Source of the DNA: Oscillospiraceae bacterium
Lineage (GTDB): Bacteria; Bacillota; Clostridia; Oscillospirales; Oscillospiraceae
NCBI GenBank assembly: GCA_015067925.1
Contig: SVLN01000008.1
Span: 1-46,765 of the forward strand
Direction: 5' to 3'
Length of the DNA: 46,765 nucleotides
Shown: positions 7,810 to 15,461 of the stretch, piece after piece
How positions within the stretch are numbered: position 1 is the stretch's first letter
How the letters are laid out: each line of letters opens with the position of its first letter
Translations under genes and position numbers: made by a program
The notes under the pieces: model-generated
The model's input: only the letters and a program-made list of their open reading frames with translations
Told to the model about the DNA's origin: nothing
The model's database searches: none

Positions 7810-8603
7810 TCGCTCTGCACTCCTTCCTCCTGATTTTCGGGCAAGCCAAGATATTCAATGCTGGCATCCTCCTGTTCCGGCCCCAACCTGATGGAACGCA
7901 GACGGCACAGTTCCAGAACAGCCATAAAGGTCGCCACGATCTCCGAACGGGATTTTGCCCCACGGAAGAGCTGGCGGAATCGTTTTGCCGTGCCCTCGAT
8001 CAGACGTTTAAGGATCTGGGCAGTTTTTTTCGTTACAGAATAAGGCTCTGGGGCCATAATGCCCGCAAAGGCGGACGCCGGAGGCGGCAGCTGACGCTGC
8101 AGACGGTCCGACATCACGGAGAATGCATTTAAAAGGTCCTCCGGTTCATGCTGGTAGCGGTAAGCCGCATCGCGCTTCAACGGCTCCGGCTGTTTGGCAA
8201 AGGTGCCGCGGCCGATCTCGTTGCGGGGCTCTAAGAAGCTCACCGCCTGGCGGATCTGCTCAAAGGCATCCTTACGCTGGCGATCCTCCAAAGAACGGAT
8301 CAGCAGTTCCATCTCACTCATGGCCTCTTCGCGCTCGGCAACAGAGAGCAGCATCTTGGTCTTGATGACCATCAGATGGCTTGCCATGGCGATGAATTCG
8401 CTGGCAATTTCCATGTCCATGCGCTTCATCTCATCCAGATACGCCAGATACTGTTCCAGAATGGAGGAAATGGAAATATCCTGAATCTCTATTTTGTTTT
8501 TGCTCAGCAGCAGCAAGATCAGATCCAGGGGGCCGTCAAAGTCAGAGAATTGTTCTTCTTTCTCCTTGACGACACCCGAAAGATGATATTTCGGTTCTTC
8601 CAT
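7797..8603 (-). CDS. scpA: Segregation and condensation protein A
   Basis: The kleisin subunit that bridges Smc heads with ScpB. The N-terminal motif FDGPLDLILLLLSKNKIEIQDI binds the Smc neck, and ILEQYLAYLDEMKRMDMEIASEFI is the conserved helical region. The middle is variable. The C-terminus (EIVATFMAVLELCRLRSIRL) is the winged helix that touches the Smc head. At 268 residues it is a normal length. The ATG at 8603 has AGGAG 7 nt upstream. It lies 9 nt after the M50 protease and overlaps scpB. Confidence 0.97.
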   Translation of the reverse strand: MEEPKYHLSGVVKEKEEQFSDFDGPLDLILLLLSKNKIEIQDISISSILEQYLAYLDEMKRMDMEIASEFIAMASHLMVIKTKMLLSVAEREEAMSEMELLIRSLEDRQRKDAFEQIRQAVSFLEPRNEIGRGTFAKQPEPLKRDAAYRYQHEPEDLLNAFSVMSDRLQRQLPPPASAFAGIMAPEPYSVTKKTAQILKRLIEGTAKRFRQLFRGAKSRSEIVATFMAVLELCRLRSIRLGPEQEDASIEYLGLPENQEEGVQSEWTN

Positions 8604-8612
8604 TGTTCGCTC

Positions 8613-9302
8613 CTACCAGAATAAAGATTGGGCCCAATCGGCATAGGGCCGCACAAGCCATTGCAGGCCATCGAGAAGACCATTGCGCAAGAAAGCCAGG
8701 GGCGTGTCCAGCACGTTGAGGACAAGCAACGCCACCAGAACAAGAAATCCGTAACGCTCATAGCGCATCAAAACCGCGTAGGCCCGCTGGGGCAGCAGGG
8801 AAAACAGCACCTTGCTTCCGTCCAGAGGCGGGATGGGGATCAGATTGAATACCGCCAGGCCCGAGGAAATAATTACCACATACTGGAAAAACATAGCCGT
8901 ATATTCCCACACCGCGCCGCCGTGGAACACCGAGGCAAACACGCAGGGATACCACGCCAACAGGGCAACGAGGGCCAGAATCACATTGGAAGCGGGCCCC
9001 GCTGCAGCCGAAATGGCCATGCCGACCTTGGGATTTTTAAACCTGCGCATATTCACGCTTACCGGTTTGGCCCAACCGAAGTGGAAAATTACCATCATGA
9101 TAAGGCCAACAGGATCCACATGACGCAAGGGATTGAGGGAAATGCGCTTTTGCTGTTTGGCGGTATCATCGCCCAGCCAAAGGGCCACAAGGCCGTGGGC
9201 GCTTTCATGGAAGGTAATGCACAGTAGCGCCGCTGCGGCTGTTATAAGCAGCTCAAAAAGATATCCAAAATCCAGCTGCTGCAGCCAGGCTGAAAACGAC
9301 AC
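8613..9302 (-). CDS. Site-2 protease family (M50) membrane metalloprotease
   Basis: An intramembrane zinc protease. HESAH at 32-36 is the zinc motif within the first helix. NLIPIPPLDG (Asp161) supplies the third ligand. Four to six hydrophobic segments are visible in 229 residues, with no PDZ insert, so it resembles the short YwhC/Rip-like class found beside scpAB in many Firmicutes rather than RseP or SpoIVFB. The start is GTG 9302 with GGAGG 7 nt upstream; no ATG fits. It is the first gene of the run to rluB. The substrate is unknown. Confidence 0.92.
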   Translation of the reverse strand: MSFSAWLQQLDFGYLFELLITAAAALLCITFHESAHGLVALWLGDDTAKQQKRISLNPLRHVDPVGLIMMVIFHFGWAKPVSVNMRRFKNPKVGMAISAAAGPASNVILALVALLAWYPCVFASVFHGGAVWEYTAMFFQYVVIISSGLAVFNLIPIPPLDGSKVLFSLLPQRAYAVLMRYERYGFLVLVALLVLNVLDTPLAFLRNGLLDGLQWLVRPYADWAQSLFW

Positions 9303-9334
9303 GGTGCATCCTCCCTTTTCTCATCGTTCCAGAT

Positions 9335-9340
9335 ATTATA
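9335..9340 (-). promoter_or_regulatory. Extended -10 promoter element for the M50-scpAB operon
   Basis: TATAAT on the minus strand (9340-9335) preceded by TGG, an extended -10. The -35 region is only a T-rich stretch. Confidence 0.55.
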
Positions 9341-9433
9341 CCACAAATTTCTTCGCAAAAAAAGACCGGATTACAGAATCTTCCGGATTTCTTTTTGATC
9401 TTTGTGCGCACAATAGGCTCGGAGGTGTGCTTC

Positions 9434-9601
9434 ATGCAGATGCGATCCTTTCTTCTCACGGCAGGTCTGGGCGTTGCCGCCGGTGCGGCTGCGATTTTAA
9501 TGCTGCCTGCCGACTCCCGTGTACGTCAGAGCGCCGCTCGCGCCGTTGACCGCATGGAAGACAAAGTGGTCAAGGCCGCGGAATCAATGATGATGCACTG
9601 A
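9434..9601 (+). CDS. Small single-pass membrane protein, 55 aa
   Basis: Not recognised. ATG 9434 lies 8 nt after a strong GGAGG (9421-9425), a much better start than the upstream ATG at 9395. Residues 4-23 form one alanine/glycine-rich hydrophobic helix. A short amphipathic, charged tail (VRQSAARAVDRMEDKVVKAAES) follows, resembling the design of YtxH-like small stress proteins, but too short to call. A hairpin terminator follows directly, so it is a monocistronic gene divergent from the M50 operon. Confidence 0.6.
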   Translation: MQMRSFLLTAGLGVAAGAAAILMLPADSRVRQSAARAVDRMEDKVVKAAESMMMH

Positions 9602-9606
9602 CCCCG

Positions 9607-9642
9607 GCGCCGGAGTCCCGGCGCTGTACATAAATATTTTTT
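9607..9642 (+). terminator. Rho-independent terminator after the small membrane protein
   Basis: GCGCCGG/CCGGCGC stem with an AGTC loop (9607-9624) followed by an A/T-rich stretch with seven T. Confidence 0.6.
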
Positions 9643-9661
9643 TGTTTTTTGAAAAAAAGGC

Positions 9662-9690
9662 TTGCATTTTCTGGGTAGTCATGGTAGTAT
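9662..9690 (+). promoter_or_regulatory. Promoter of tRNA-Arg
   Basis: TTGCAT (9662-9667), 17-bp spacer, TAGTAT (9685-9690), 15 bp before the mature tRNA 5' end. Confidence 0.7.
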
Positions 9691-9705
9691 GTATAGGCAC
9701 GTTAT

Positions 9706-9782
9706 GCGGCGATAGCTCAGTTGGATAGAGTGACTGACTACGAATCAGTAGGTCGGGGGTTCGAGTCCCTTTCGCCGTACCA
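9706..9782 (+). tRNA. tRNA-Arg (anticodon ACG)
   Basis: A full cloverleaf of 77 nt. Acceptor GCGGCGA pairs with TCGCCGT (one G-U). The D arm is GCTC/GAGT, the anticodon arm ACTGA-CTACGAA-TCAGT (anticodon ACG, read as ICG), and the T arm has the loop TTCGAGT. Discriminator A and CCA are encoded. The last 18 nt (9765-9782) are repeated twice downstream. Confidence 0.97.
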
Positions 9783-10154
9783 AAAGAACCATTACCTTTG
9801 GGTGATGGTTCTTTTGTTTTTGTTCATAAGAAAGGGACTCGAACTTAAATCACAACAGCCCGGTGGGCTGTTGGTTGTTTCGGCTTGACGAAACAACGCC
9901 TCCAGACGGAGTCCCTTTCGCCGTACCAAAAGAACCATTACCCTTCGGGTGATGGTTCTTTTGTTTTTGTTCATAAGAAAGGGACTCGAACTATAATCAC
10001 AACAGCCCGGTGGGCTGTTGGTTGTTTCGGCTTGACGAAACAACGCCTCCAGACGGAGTCCCTTTCGCCGTACCAAAAGAACCATTACCCTTTGGGGTGA
10101 TGGTTCTTTTGTTTTTGTTCATAAGAAAGGGACTCGAACTATAATCACAACAGC
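9765..10154 (+). repeat. Tandem repeat of tRNA-Arg tail modules (146, 147 and 97 bp)
   Basis: Two and two-thirds copies start at 9765 (inside the tRNA), 9911 and 10058. Each unit holds in order: the last 18 nt of the tRNA with CCA; a terminator hairpin; an AT-rich linker; a reverse-complement copy of the T-arm (GAAAGGGACTCGAAC); a hairpin with arms CAACAGCCC/GGGCTGTTG around GGT; a hairpin GTTGTTTCG/CGAAACAAC; and a small CTCC/GGAG hairpin. Copy 3 stops after the CAACAGC start. Differences between copies fall mainly in the terminator loop and two linker bases. Open frames across it are repeat-encoded and I do not regard them as genes. Confidence 0.93.
9783..9821 (+). terminator. Terminator of tRNA-Arg
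   Basis: AAAGAACCATTACC/GGGTGATGGTTCTTT stem with a T-rich tail directly after CCA. Near-identical copies lie at about 9929-9967 and 10076-10115. Confidence 0.85.
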
Positions 10155-10168
10155 TTCGGCGGTTTTAC

Positions 10169-10199
10169 AAAAAAGCCGGTCTGGTAAACCAGACCGGCT
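10169..10199 (-). terminator. Terminator of the aminotransferase operon
   Basis: AGCCGGTCTGG/CCAGACCGGCT 11-bp stem with a 4-nt loop; T tract on the minus strand. Confidence 0.88.
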
Positions 10200-10203
10200 C
10201 ATC

Positions 10204-11370
10204 TTATTTCATGAGGCTGCTATTGCCGATGATCTCGGCAATTTTCTTCAGTTCCTCCGCGGGGCGCACCAGGGCAAAGCGCACGTAGCCCTCACCGAGG
10301 GAGCCAAAGGAAATACCCGGGGTACAGACAACCCCCGTCTCATCCAGGAGCTTTTCGCAGAACTCGGCAGAAGAGGGATACTGCTCCGGCAGCTTGGCAA
10401 AGACGAACATGGTTCCCTTGCTGTCCTCCACATCCCAACCGATGGCGCGCAGTCCGCCGCACAGGGCGTCGCGACGGCGCTTGTACTCCTCGCACTGGGC
10501 CTTCACATAATCCCGCGGCATGGACAGGGCCTCAATGGCGGCCAGCTGCAGGGGGTAGAACACGCCGAAGTCCAGCTGAGAGCGCATCAGATCCAGGGCT
10601 CCCACCAACTTCTCGTTGCCAATGAAGAAGCTCAGACGTGCGCCGGTGAGGTTGAAGGACTTGCTCAGGGAGAAGAACTCCGCACCCACTTCCTTGGCAC
10701 CGGGGATCTCAAGAAAGGAGAAACCGCTCTCTTCGGAGAAAACAATATCAGAGTAGGCGTTGTCGTTGATGATGAAGAAATCATAGCGCTTGGCGTACTC
10801 GATGAGTTCCTCATAGAAGGACTTGGGCGCGATGGCGCCGGTGGGGTTGGAGGGATAAGAGGTGACGATGTACTTGGTTCTTCTCAAGACGTCCTCGTCG
10901 ATCTCATCCAGCTTCGGCAGGAAGGCATTCTCCCGGACGATGGGATAGTAGACGATCTCCGCCTCGCCGAAGTAGGCGCCCGCCTCAAAAACCGGATAAC
11001 CGGGATTGGGCAGCAGCACCACATCGCCCTTGTCGCACAAGGCCATGCCCAGATGGCCCATGCCCTCCTGGGTGCCGTGCACAGCGAGCAGCTCATTGGC
11101 AGAGATGGCCACGCCGTAGCGGCGGGCATAGTAATCCACCACCGCCTGCTGCAGCTCTGGCGAGTCGTGCAGGGTGTAGCGGTAGTTGCCGCCATCCAGG
11201 GCAGCCTCAGCGATGACCTTTCTCACCTGCTCCGGCGGATGGAAATCCGGCGTGCCGATGGAGAGGTTATAGAGTTCCCGTCCCTGGGCGCGATAGGCAG
11301 CAATCTTGCGGTCAATGGCCGCAAAGACGCCCTCCTGAAAATGATCCAATCTGGTTGCATGGTTGTTCAT
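10204..11370 (-). CDS. Class I/II PLP-dependent aminotransferase
   Basis: A 388-residue fold-type I aminotransferase. The PLP lysine is Lys237 in SLSKSFNLTGAR. Other cofactor and substrate contacts are visible: SYPSNPTGA (Asn175), NDNAYSDI (Asp203, Tyr206) and Arg245. The opening NLSIGTPDFHPPEQV and the general layout resemble the LL-diaminopimelate/alanine/aspartate aminotransferase group, but I cannot choose the amino-acid substrate from sequence. It ends the run pyridoxamine kinase-cysK-DUF2156-aminotransferase. The upstream kinase supplies PLP precursor, so co-regulation of PLP supply and two PLP enzymes is a reasonable inference. The start has GGAGG 8 nt upstream. Confidence 0.92.
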   Translation of the reverse strand: MNNHATRLDHFQEGVFAAIDRKIAAYRAQGRELYNLSIGTPDFHPPEQVRKVIAEAALDGGNYRYTLHDSPELQQAVVDYYARRYGVAISANELLAVHGTQEGMGHLGMALCDKGDVVLLPNPGYPVFEAGAYFGEAEIVYYPIVRENAFLPKLDEIDEDVLRRTKYIVTSYPSNPTGAIAPKSFYEELIEYAKRYDFFIINDNAYSDIVFSEESGFSFLEIPGAKEVGAEFFSLSKSFNLTGARLSFFIGNEKLVGALDLMRSQLDFGVFYPLQLAAIEALSMPRDYVKAQCEEYKRRRDALCGGLRAIGWDVEDSKGTMFVFAKLPEQYPSSAEFCEKLLDETGVVCTPGISFGSLGEGYVRFALVRPAEELKKIAEIIGNSSLMK

Positions 11371-11394
11371 GGGATTCCTCCAATATGTATGCTG

Positions 11395-11418
11395 ACGGCC
11401 GGTTTCCCGGCCGTTTTT
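11395..11418 (+). terminator. Hairpin with a T tract on the plus strand, antisense to the operon
   Basis: ACGGCCGG/CCGGCCGT with a TTTC loop followed by TTTTC on the plus strand. No plus-strand gene ends here. It could stop antisense transcription, or stabilise the mRNA end between two minus-strand genes. Confidence 0.5.
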
Positions 11419-12285
11419 CTATTCTACGGCAACGGCATGGAACATATGGATCATGCCGCTGGGCCGCATCTGGTATTTCATGGTGCGCAGGCCCGGTGCA
11501 CCCACGTCGTCCTCTGCATTGATGGTGGTGAAATGCTCCGGTAAGCTTTCGTACAAAGCGTGCTTTGCCCAATAAGACAAGCCCGGCAAATTCTCCCGCA
11601 GTTTGGACAAGGAGAAATCAAAGGTCGTGTCGTTCAGGGGATATCCGGCACAGACCGCTGCGGCTTCGCCATTGATGCGCACCACAACGCCGTGCAGATT
11701 CAACACATCACGCAGTCGCAGCATTTCCGTAGGCACACCGTCATCGCGGATGCCGTGTTCGCCTGCCTCCCGCTCTAAGCGATTCCAATCCTCAGCGATG
11801 GCAATGGCTTCTTCCAGGTTCTCGTCGCACAAAGGCTCGACAGACAGTGCATTGTCCCGTTCTGCTCTTCTGATGTGGTTGCGGATGCCCGCAAAACGCT
11901 TGCCCTGCAGGGAAAGCTGCTCCGCACGATCGTACAGATATTCGCTCTCCCCCAGCGCTTCCTCAATTCGAAAGAAATCCGGAAAGTGGGTCTGGACAAA
12001 CTGCACATCCGCTTGCCGCAGGTTGGTCAGGCGCAGACCCGGGGTCTGCAGCAGCTCTTTTAAAAAGCACACCTTGGCTTCCTCTTCTCCCACCGGAAAC
12101 AGCCAGGCGTTCTCGCCGTAGACGGGACCACAGACGGAATACAGCTGCGGCTGCAAATGCAGCTTCAGCTGCAGATTCTTCCGCCACAGATACAACTGCC
12201 CGAAGGAATGGGAAGAAGTCTCACAATTGTATTTTCGGCGCAGCGCCTCCATAGGAGCCTGATGCGCCAGGGTGATTTCCTGCAA
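11419..12285 (-). CDS. DUF2156 domain protein (GNAT-like, phosphatidylglycerol lysyltransferase C-terminal family)
   Basis: A 288-residue soluble protein of the DUF2156 family, the acyltransferase-like domain shared with aminoacyl-phosphatidylglycerol synthases (MprF), here without membrane segments. SSHSFGQLYLWRKNL near the start and the GKRFAGIRNHIRRAERDN segment in the middle are family-typical; the C-terminus NAEDDVGAPGLRTMKYQMRPSG is the conserved closing motif. Actual substrate unknown. The start is uncertain: TTG 12285 has no good ribosome binding site; an ATT codon nine bases further upstream would sit better after TGAGGCG, and ATG 12252 would remove conserved residues. It lies 44 nt after cysK. 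Confidence 0.85.
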   Translation of the reverse strand: MQEITLAHQAPMEALRRKYNCETSSHSFGQLYLWRKNLQLKLHLQPQLYSVCGPVYGENAWLFPVGEEEAKVCFLKELLQTPGLRLTNLRQADVQFVQTHFPDFFRIEEALGESEYLYDRAEQLSLQGKRFAGIRNHIRRAERDNALSVEPLCDENLEEAIAIAEDWNRLEREAGEHGIRDDGVPTEMLRLRDVLNLHGVVVRINGEAAAVCAGYPLNDTTFDFSLSKLRENLPGLSYWAKHALYESLPEHFTTINAEDDVGAPGLRTMKYQMRPSGMIHMFHAVAVE

Positions 12286-12329
12286 TTCTAAAATAAAAAA
12301 TCGCCTCAGTTCTTTTGTAATGGAAATAA

Positions 12330-13256
12330 TTACTGGAACAAGGGTGTGGAAAAATAGCGCTCAGCGGTGTCCGGCAGGATGGTCACCACGGTCTTGCCCG
12401 GGCCCAGCTTCTTTGCCAGACGGATGGCCGCCGCCACATTGGTGCCGCTGGAAATGCCGCACATCATGCCCTCCAGGCGGGCCAGGTCTTTGGCTGTCTG
12501 CAGCGCCTCTTCGTCAGAGATAATGCATACCTCATCGTAGATCTTCTGGTTCAGGATATCCGGAATCAGGCCGTCGCCGATGCCCATCTGCACATGGGTG
12601 CCCACGCTGCCGCCGGCCAGGATCGCGGCGTTCTCCGGCTCAACGGCCCAGATGGTGACCGCGGGATTGGCTTCGCGCAGCACTTCGCCCACGCCGGTGA
12701 TGGTTCCGCCGGTGCCGATGCCGGAGCAGAAGCCGTCAATGGGGCCATCTACCTCATCAAGAATCTCCCGGGCCGTAAACAGGCGGTGCACCTCGGGATT
12801 GGCTGGATTGCTGAACTGCTGGGGTACGTAAACGTTGGGATTCTCCGCCTGCAGCTGGTAGGCCAGCTTCTGGCAGTTGTCGATGCATTCGCCGATGTTG
12901 CCGTCATCGTGCACCAGGCGTACCTCCGCACCGTAGTGTTCCACCAGCAGGCGGCGCTCCACGCTCACAGAATCGGGCATAATGATGATGGCCTTATAGC
13001 CCCGGATGGCGCACACCAGCGCCAGGCCGATCCCCTGGTTGCCGGAGGTGGGTTCCACAATGATGGTATCCTTGCCAATCAGGCCGGCCCGCTCCCCTGC
13101 TTCGATCATGTGCAGGGCCGTGCGGGTCTTGATGGAACCGCCAATATTCTGTCCTTCATACTTCACCAGGATCCGCGCGCCGTCCTTCGGCGACAAATGG
13201 TTCAGACGGATCAGGGGCGTAGAGCCCATGGCACTCAGAACATTCTCATAGATCAT
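12330..13256 (-). CDS. cysK: Cysteine synthase family enzyme (O-acetylserine sulfhydrylase type)
   Basis: A fold-type II PLP enzyme of 308 residues that would make cysteine from O-acetylserine and sulfide. The PLP lysine is Lys43 in GGSIKTRTA, and the phosphate-binding loop is near GIGTGGTITGVGEVLRE. The substrate loop reads PTSGNQGIGLA where classical CysK has TSGNTG, and the N-terminal motif reads QNIGGSIKTR where NPGGSVKDR is usual. It is therefore a divergent member; a different nucleophile or acceptor (for example homoserine-derived or diaminopropionate chemistry) is possible. ATG 13256 follows AAGGAGG. Cotranscription with pyridoxamine kinase is suggested by the 21-nt gap. Confidence 0.88.
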   Translation of the reverse strand: MIYENVLSAMGSTPLIRLNHLSPKDGARILVKYEGQNIGGSIKTRTALHMIEAGERAGLIGKDTIIVEPTSGNQGIGLALVCAIRGYKAIIIMPDSVSVERRLLVEHYGAEVRLVHDDGNIGECIDNCQKLAYQLQAENPNVYVPQQFSNPANPEVHRLFTAREILDEVDGPIDGFCSGIGTGGTITGVGEVLREANPAVTIWAVEPENAAILAGGSVGTHVQMGIGDGLIPDILNQKIYDEVCIISDEEALQTAKDLARLEGMMCGISSGTNVAAAIRLAKKLGPGKTVVTILPDTAERYFSTPLFQ

Positions 13257-13277
13257 TTTCGTTCCTCCTTGCTTTTC

Positions 13278-14132
13278 TCACTCCCAGTGTATGCCGAGTC
13301 TTTCCAGAAGGAACGCCGTTGCCTTTTCAAAGCAGGGCCCGTAGTGGGCCGGACGGCCCTCAAGCTGGGTATATTCGATGCATTTGCGGGTGTAATCCAC
13401 CGCCACCGCCATGGCACCGGAGAGATCAAACCCATTCATCAAGGCAGACAGCAGGCCGCTGCCGAACACGTCGCCGGTGCCGTGGAAAATGCGGTCCACG
13501 TAATCACCGTCGTGGTAAGAAAACTCGTCTGTTTCTGCGTCATAGCAGGCAGCGCCCAGGCGTCCGGGCACAAAGGACACACCGGTGAGCAGCGTTTTGC
13601 TGCAGCCAAGGCCGGTCAAACGCTTTAAGAGCTCACGGATGTAGCGCTCGTCATGCTCGCCGCCCACATAAGGCTCATCGAGCAAAAAGGCCGCCTCTGT
13701 CAGATTCGGAATAATCAGATCCGCCTTGCAGCAGAGCTTACGCATCTGCACCGCCATATCCTGAGTAAACACCGGATAGAGTTTGCCCGAATCGGCCATG
13801 ACGGGATCCACCAAAATCAGGTTATCGTCGCTGCGGAAGTCATCAAACACCTCCGCCACAATATCGATCTGCTCCACAGAACCCAGAAAGCCCGTATAAA
13901 TGGCATCAAACTTTTCACCCAGGCACTTCCAGTGCTTGCTGATGGCAGGCATCTCGGAGGCCATATCCAGATAGGTATATCCCTCAAATCCAGCCGTATG
14001 GGTGGAGAGAATTGCCGTGGGCAGAATCGCCGTTTCCACACCGACGGAGGAGAGGATCGGCAGCGCCACCGTGATGGAGCAGCGTCCGATGCAGGAAATA
14101 TCGTGGATTGCCAGGGCGCGTTTCTGGGTCAT
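13278..14132 (-). CDS. Pyridoxamine/pyridoxal kinase
   Basis: A ribokinase-fold kinase of 284 residues that phosphorylates B6 vitamers toward PLP. The family opening RALAIHDISCIGRCSITVALPI, the STHTAGFEGYTYLDM segment and the C-terminal anion-hole motif FHGTGDVFGSGLLSALMNG (catalytic Asp in GTGDVF) are clear. ATG 14132 is chosen because AAAGG lies upstream and because the predicted transcription start near 14158 would leave the longer form (ATG 14156) leaderless. It heads the four-gene run that ends with the aminotransferase, which contains two PLP enzymes. Confidence 0.92.
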   Translation of the reverse strand: MTQKRALAIHDISCIGRCSITVALPILSSVGVETAILPTAILSTHTAGFEGYTYLDMASEMPAISKHWKCLGEKFDAIYTGFLGSVEQIDIVAEVFDDFRSDDNLILVDPVMADSGKLYPVFTQDMAVQMRKLCCKADLIIPNLTEAAFLLDEPYVGGEHDERYIRELLKRLTGLGCSKTLLTGVSFVPGRLGAACYDAETDEFSYHDGDYVDRIFHGTGDVFGSGLLSALMNGFDLSGAMAVAVDYTRKCIEYTQLEGRPAHYGPCFEKATAFLLERLGIHWE

Positions 14133-14164
14133 AGGATCAGGCCTTTCTAAAAACATACAGGGTT

Positions 14165-14192
14165 AGTATACCATTTTTTGCCCATATTGCAA
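14165..14192 (-). promoter_or_regulatory. Promoter of the pyridoxamine kinase operon
   Basis: TTGCAA (14192-14187), 16-bp spacer, TATACT (14170-14165) on the minus strand. Confidence 0.75.
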
Positions 14193-14212
14193 GAATAACG
14201 TTGGATGGTTTC

Positions 14213-14243
14213 AAAAAGGCGGTACGACTTTCGTCGTACCGCC
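14213..14243 (-). terminator. Terminator of the nucleotide-sugar dehydrogenase gene
   Basis: GGCGGTACGAC/GTCGTACCGCC 11-bp stem with five U on the minus strand. Confidence 0.88.
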
Positions 14244-14249
14244 TAATTT

Positions 14250-15449
14250 TTATCGCATCAGGCCGACACAATCAAAGAACGGCTTGGTGGCAATGAGCTC
14301 CTTCTTGGCCTTGAAGGGGTCATGGGCCAGGGTGACAACAGCATAATCGCACTTCTCAATGGCCTCTTCCAGGCTGTGGTTCTCAAAGCCCTGCACGGGG
14401 CCCTCAATGAAGGGCTCCACCGCCAGAACTTCATAACCACGGCGCTGCAGGATCTCAGCGAACTCCAAAGACGGGCTCTCGCGGGTGTCATCAATGTTGG
14501 GCTTAAAGCTCAGGCCCAGCACGGCGACCTTGGCGCCGGGCGCCACATCCTGGGCAATGCGGTCGGCCACCCACTCCGGCTTGGAGTCGTTGATGACACG
14601 GGCATTGTAGATCAGCGGGGTGATATCCTCGAACTTTTCATGGATGAACCAAGGATCCACCGCGATGCAGTGGCCGCCCACGCCCACGCCGGGGGTGTGG
14701 ACATTCACTCTGGGGTGGCAGTTGGCCAGATTGATCAGATTGAACACATCAATGCCCAGGCGGTCACAGACCTTGCTGAGCTCGTTGGCGTAGGCAATGT
14801 TGATGTCGCGGAAGGTATTCTCCACCAGCTTGCACATCTCAGCAGTCAGATCATCCGTGGTGCGGATGGTGCCCTGGGTCACAACAGGAGCGTAGATTTC
14901 CTTGGCATACTCCGCCGCCTCGGGACGGGCAGAGCCGATGATGCGGTCGTTCTCCCGCAGCTCACGGAGCATCTGGCCGGGGATGATGCGCTCCGGGCAA
15001 TGGGCCGTCATGAACTGATCCGGCTTCAAACCGCTGCCCTCAGCGATCAGCTCCTCCACCCGGCGGGTGGAATAGGGCGCGGAGGTGGACTCCAGCACCA
15101 CCAGGTCGCCTTCCTTCACAGCGGGGGCGATGGTTCTGGCAGCGGACTCCACGAAGGTCATGTCGGAAACACGCTTGCCCTCCGGGGTATCGCGGTGGGG
15201 CGTCTGCACAGCGATGATGAACACGTCCGCCGGCTCGGGGCTGGTGGTGAAGCTCAGACGGCCGGTGGCCATGGCCTTATCCATCGCCTCCTGCAGATCG
15301 GGCTCGACAATGTGGATGCGGCCTTCGTTCAGGCTCTTGACGACCTTTTCATTGATATCAAAACCGCAGACCTCATAGCCGGCCAGGGTAAAGGTGATGG
15401 CAGTGGGCAGGCCGATGTAGCCGCAGCCGATGATCTCGATTTTTTTCAT
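14250..15449 (-). CDS. wecC: UDP-N-acetyl-D-mannosaminuronate dehydrogenase-like nucleotide sugar dehydrogenase
   Basis: A four-electron NAD-dependent oxidation of a UDP-hexose to the uronic acid, used for surface polysaccharide precursors. The 399 residues show the three-domain UDP-glucose/GDP-mannose dehydrogenase layout. The NAD-binding GCGYIG is at 8-13, and ESTSAPYSTRRVEEL near 120 and AHCPERIIPGQ near 150 are typical of the ManNAc subgroup. The catalytic Cys261 lies in VGGHCIAVDPWF. A C-terminal UDP-binding domain contains LGLSFKPNIDDTRESPS. WecC-like specificity is favoured over UDP-glucose by these motifs, with no polysaccharide genes nearby to confirm it. SD AAGGAGG precedes the start; metK lies 12 nt upstream, so the metK transcript probably includes it. 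Confidence 0.88.
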   Translation of the reverse strand: MKKIEIIGCGYIGLPTAITFTLAGYEVCGFDINEKVVKSLNEGRIHIVEPDLQEAMDKAMATGRLSFTTSPEPADVFIIAVQTPHRDTPEGKRVSDMTFVESAARTIAPAVKEGDLVVLESTSAPYSTRRVEELIAEGSGLKPDQFMTAHCPERIIPGQMLRELRENDRIIGSARPEAAEYAKEIYAPVVTQGTIRTTDDLTAEMCKLVENTFRDINIAYANELSKVCDRLGIDVFNLINLANCHPRVNVHTPGVGVGGHCIAVDPWFIHEKFEDITPLIYNARVINDSKPEWVADRIAQDVAPGAKVAVLGLSFKPNIDDTRESPSLEFAEILQRRGYEVLAVEPFIEGPVQGFENHSLEEAIEKCDYAVVTLAHDPFKAKKELIATKPFFDCVGLMR

Positions 15450-15461
15450 AGTGTTGCCTCC

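Noticed and set aside
9792-10085. Open frame (minus) with two near-identical halves across the tRNA-Arg tail repeat
   Set aside because: It is the translation of the tandem repeat itself (T-arm, terminator and hairpins). No ribosome binding site or independent coding signal.
9765-10154. CRISPR-like array
   Set aside because: Repeat units are about 146 bp, contain the tRNA tail and have no variable spacers; no cas genes.
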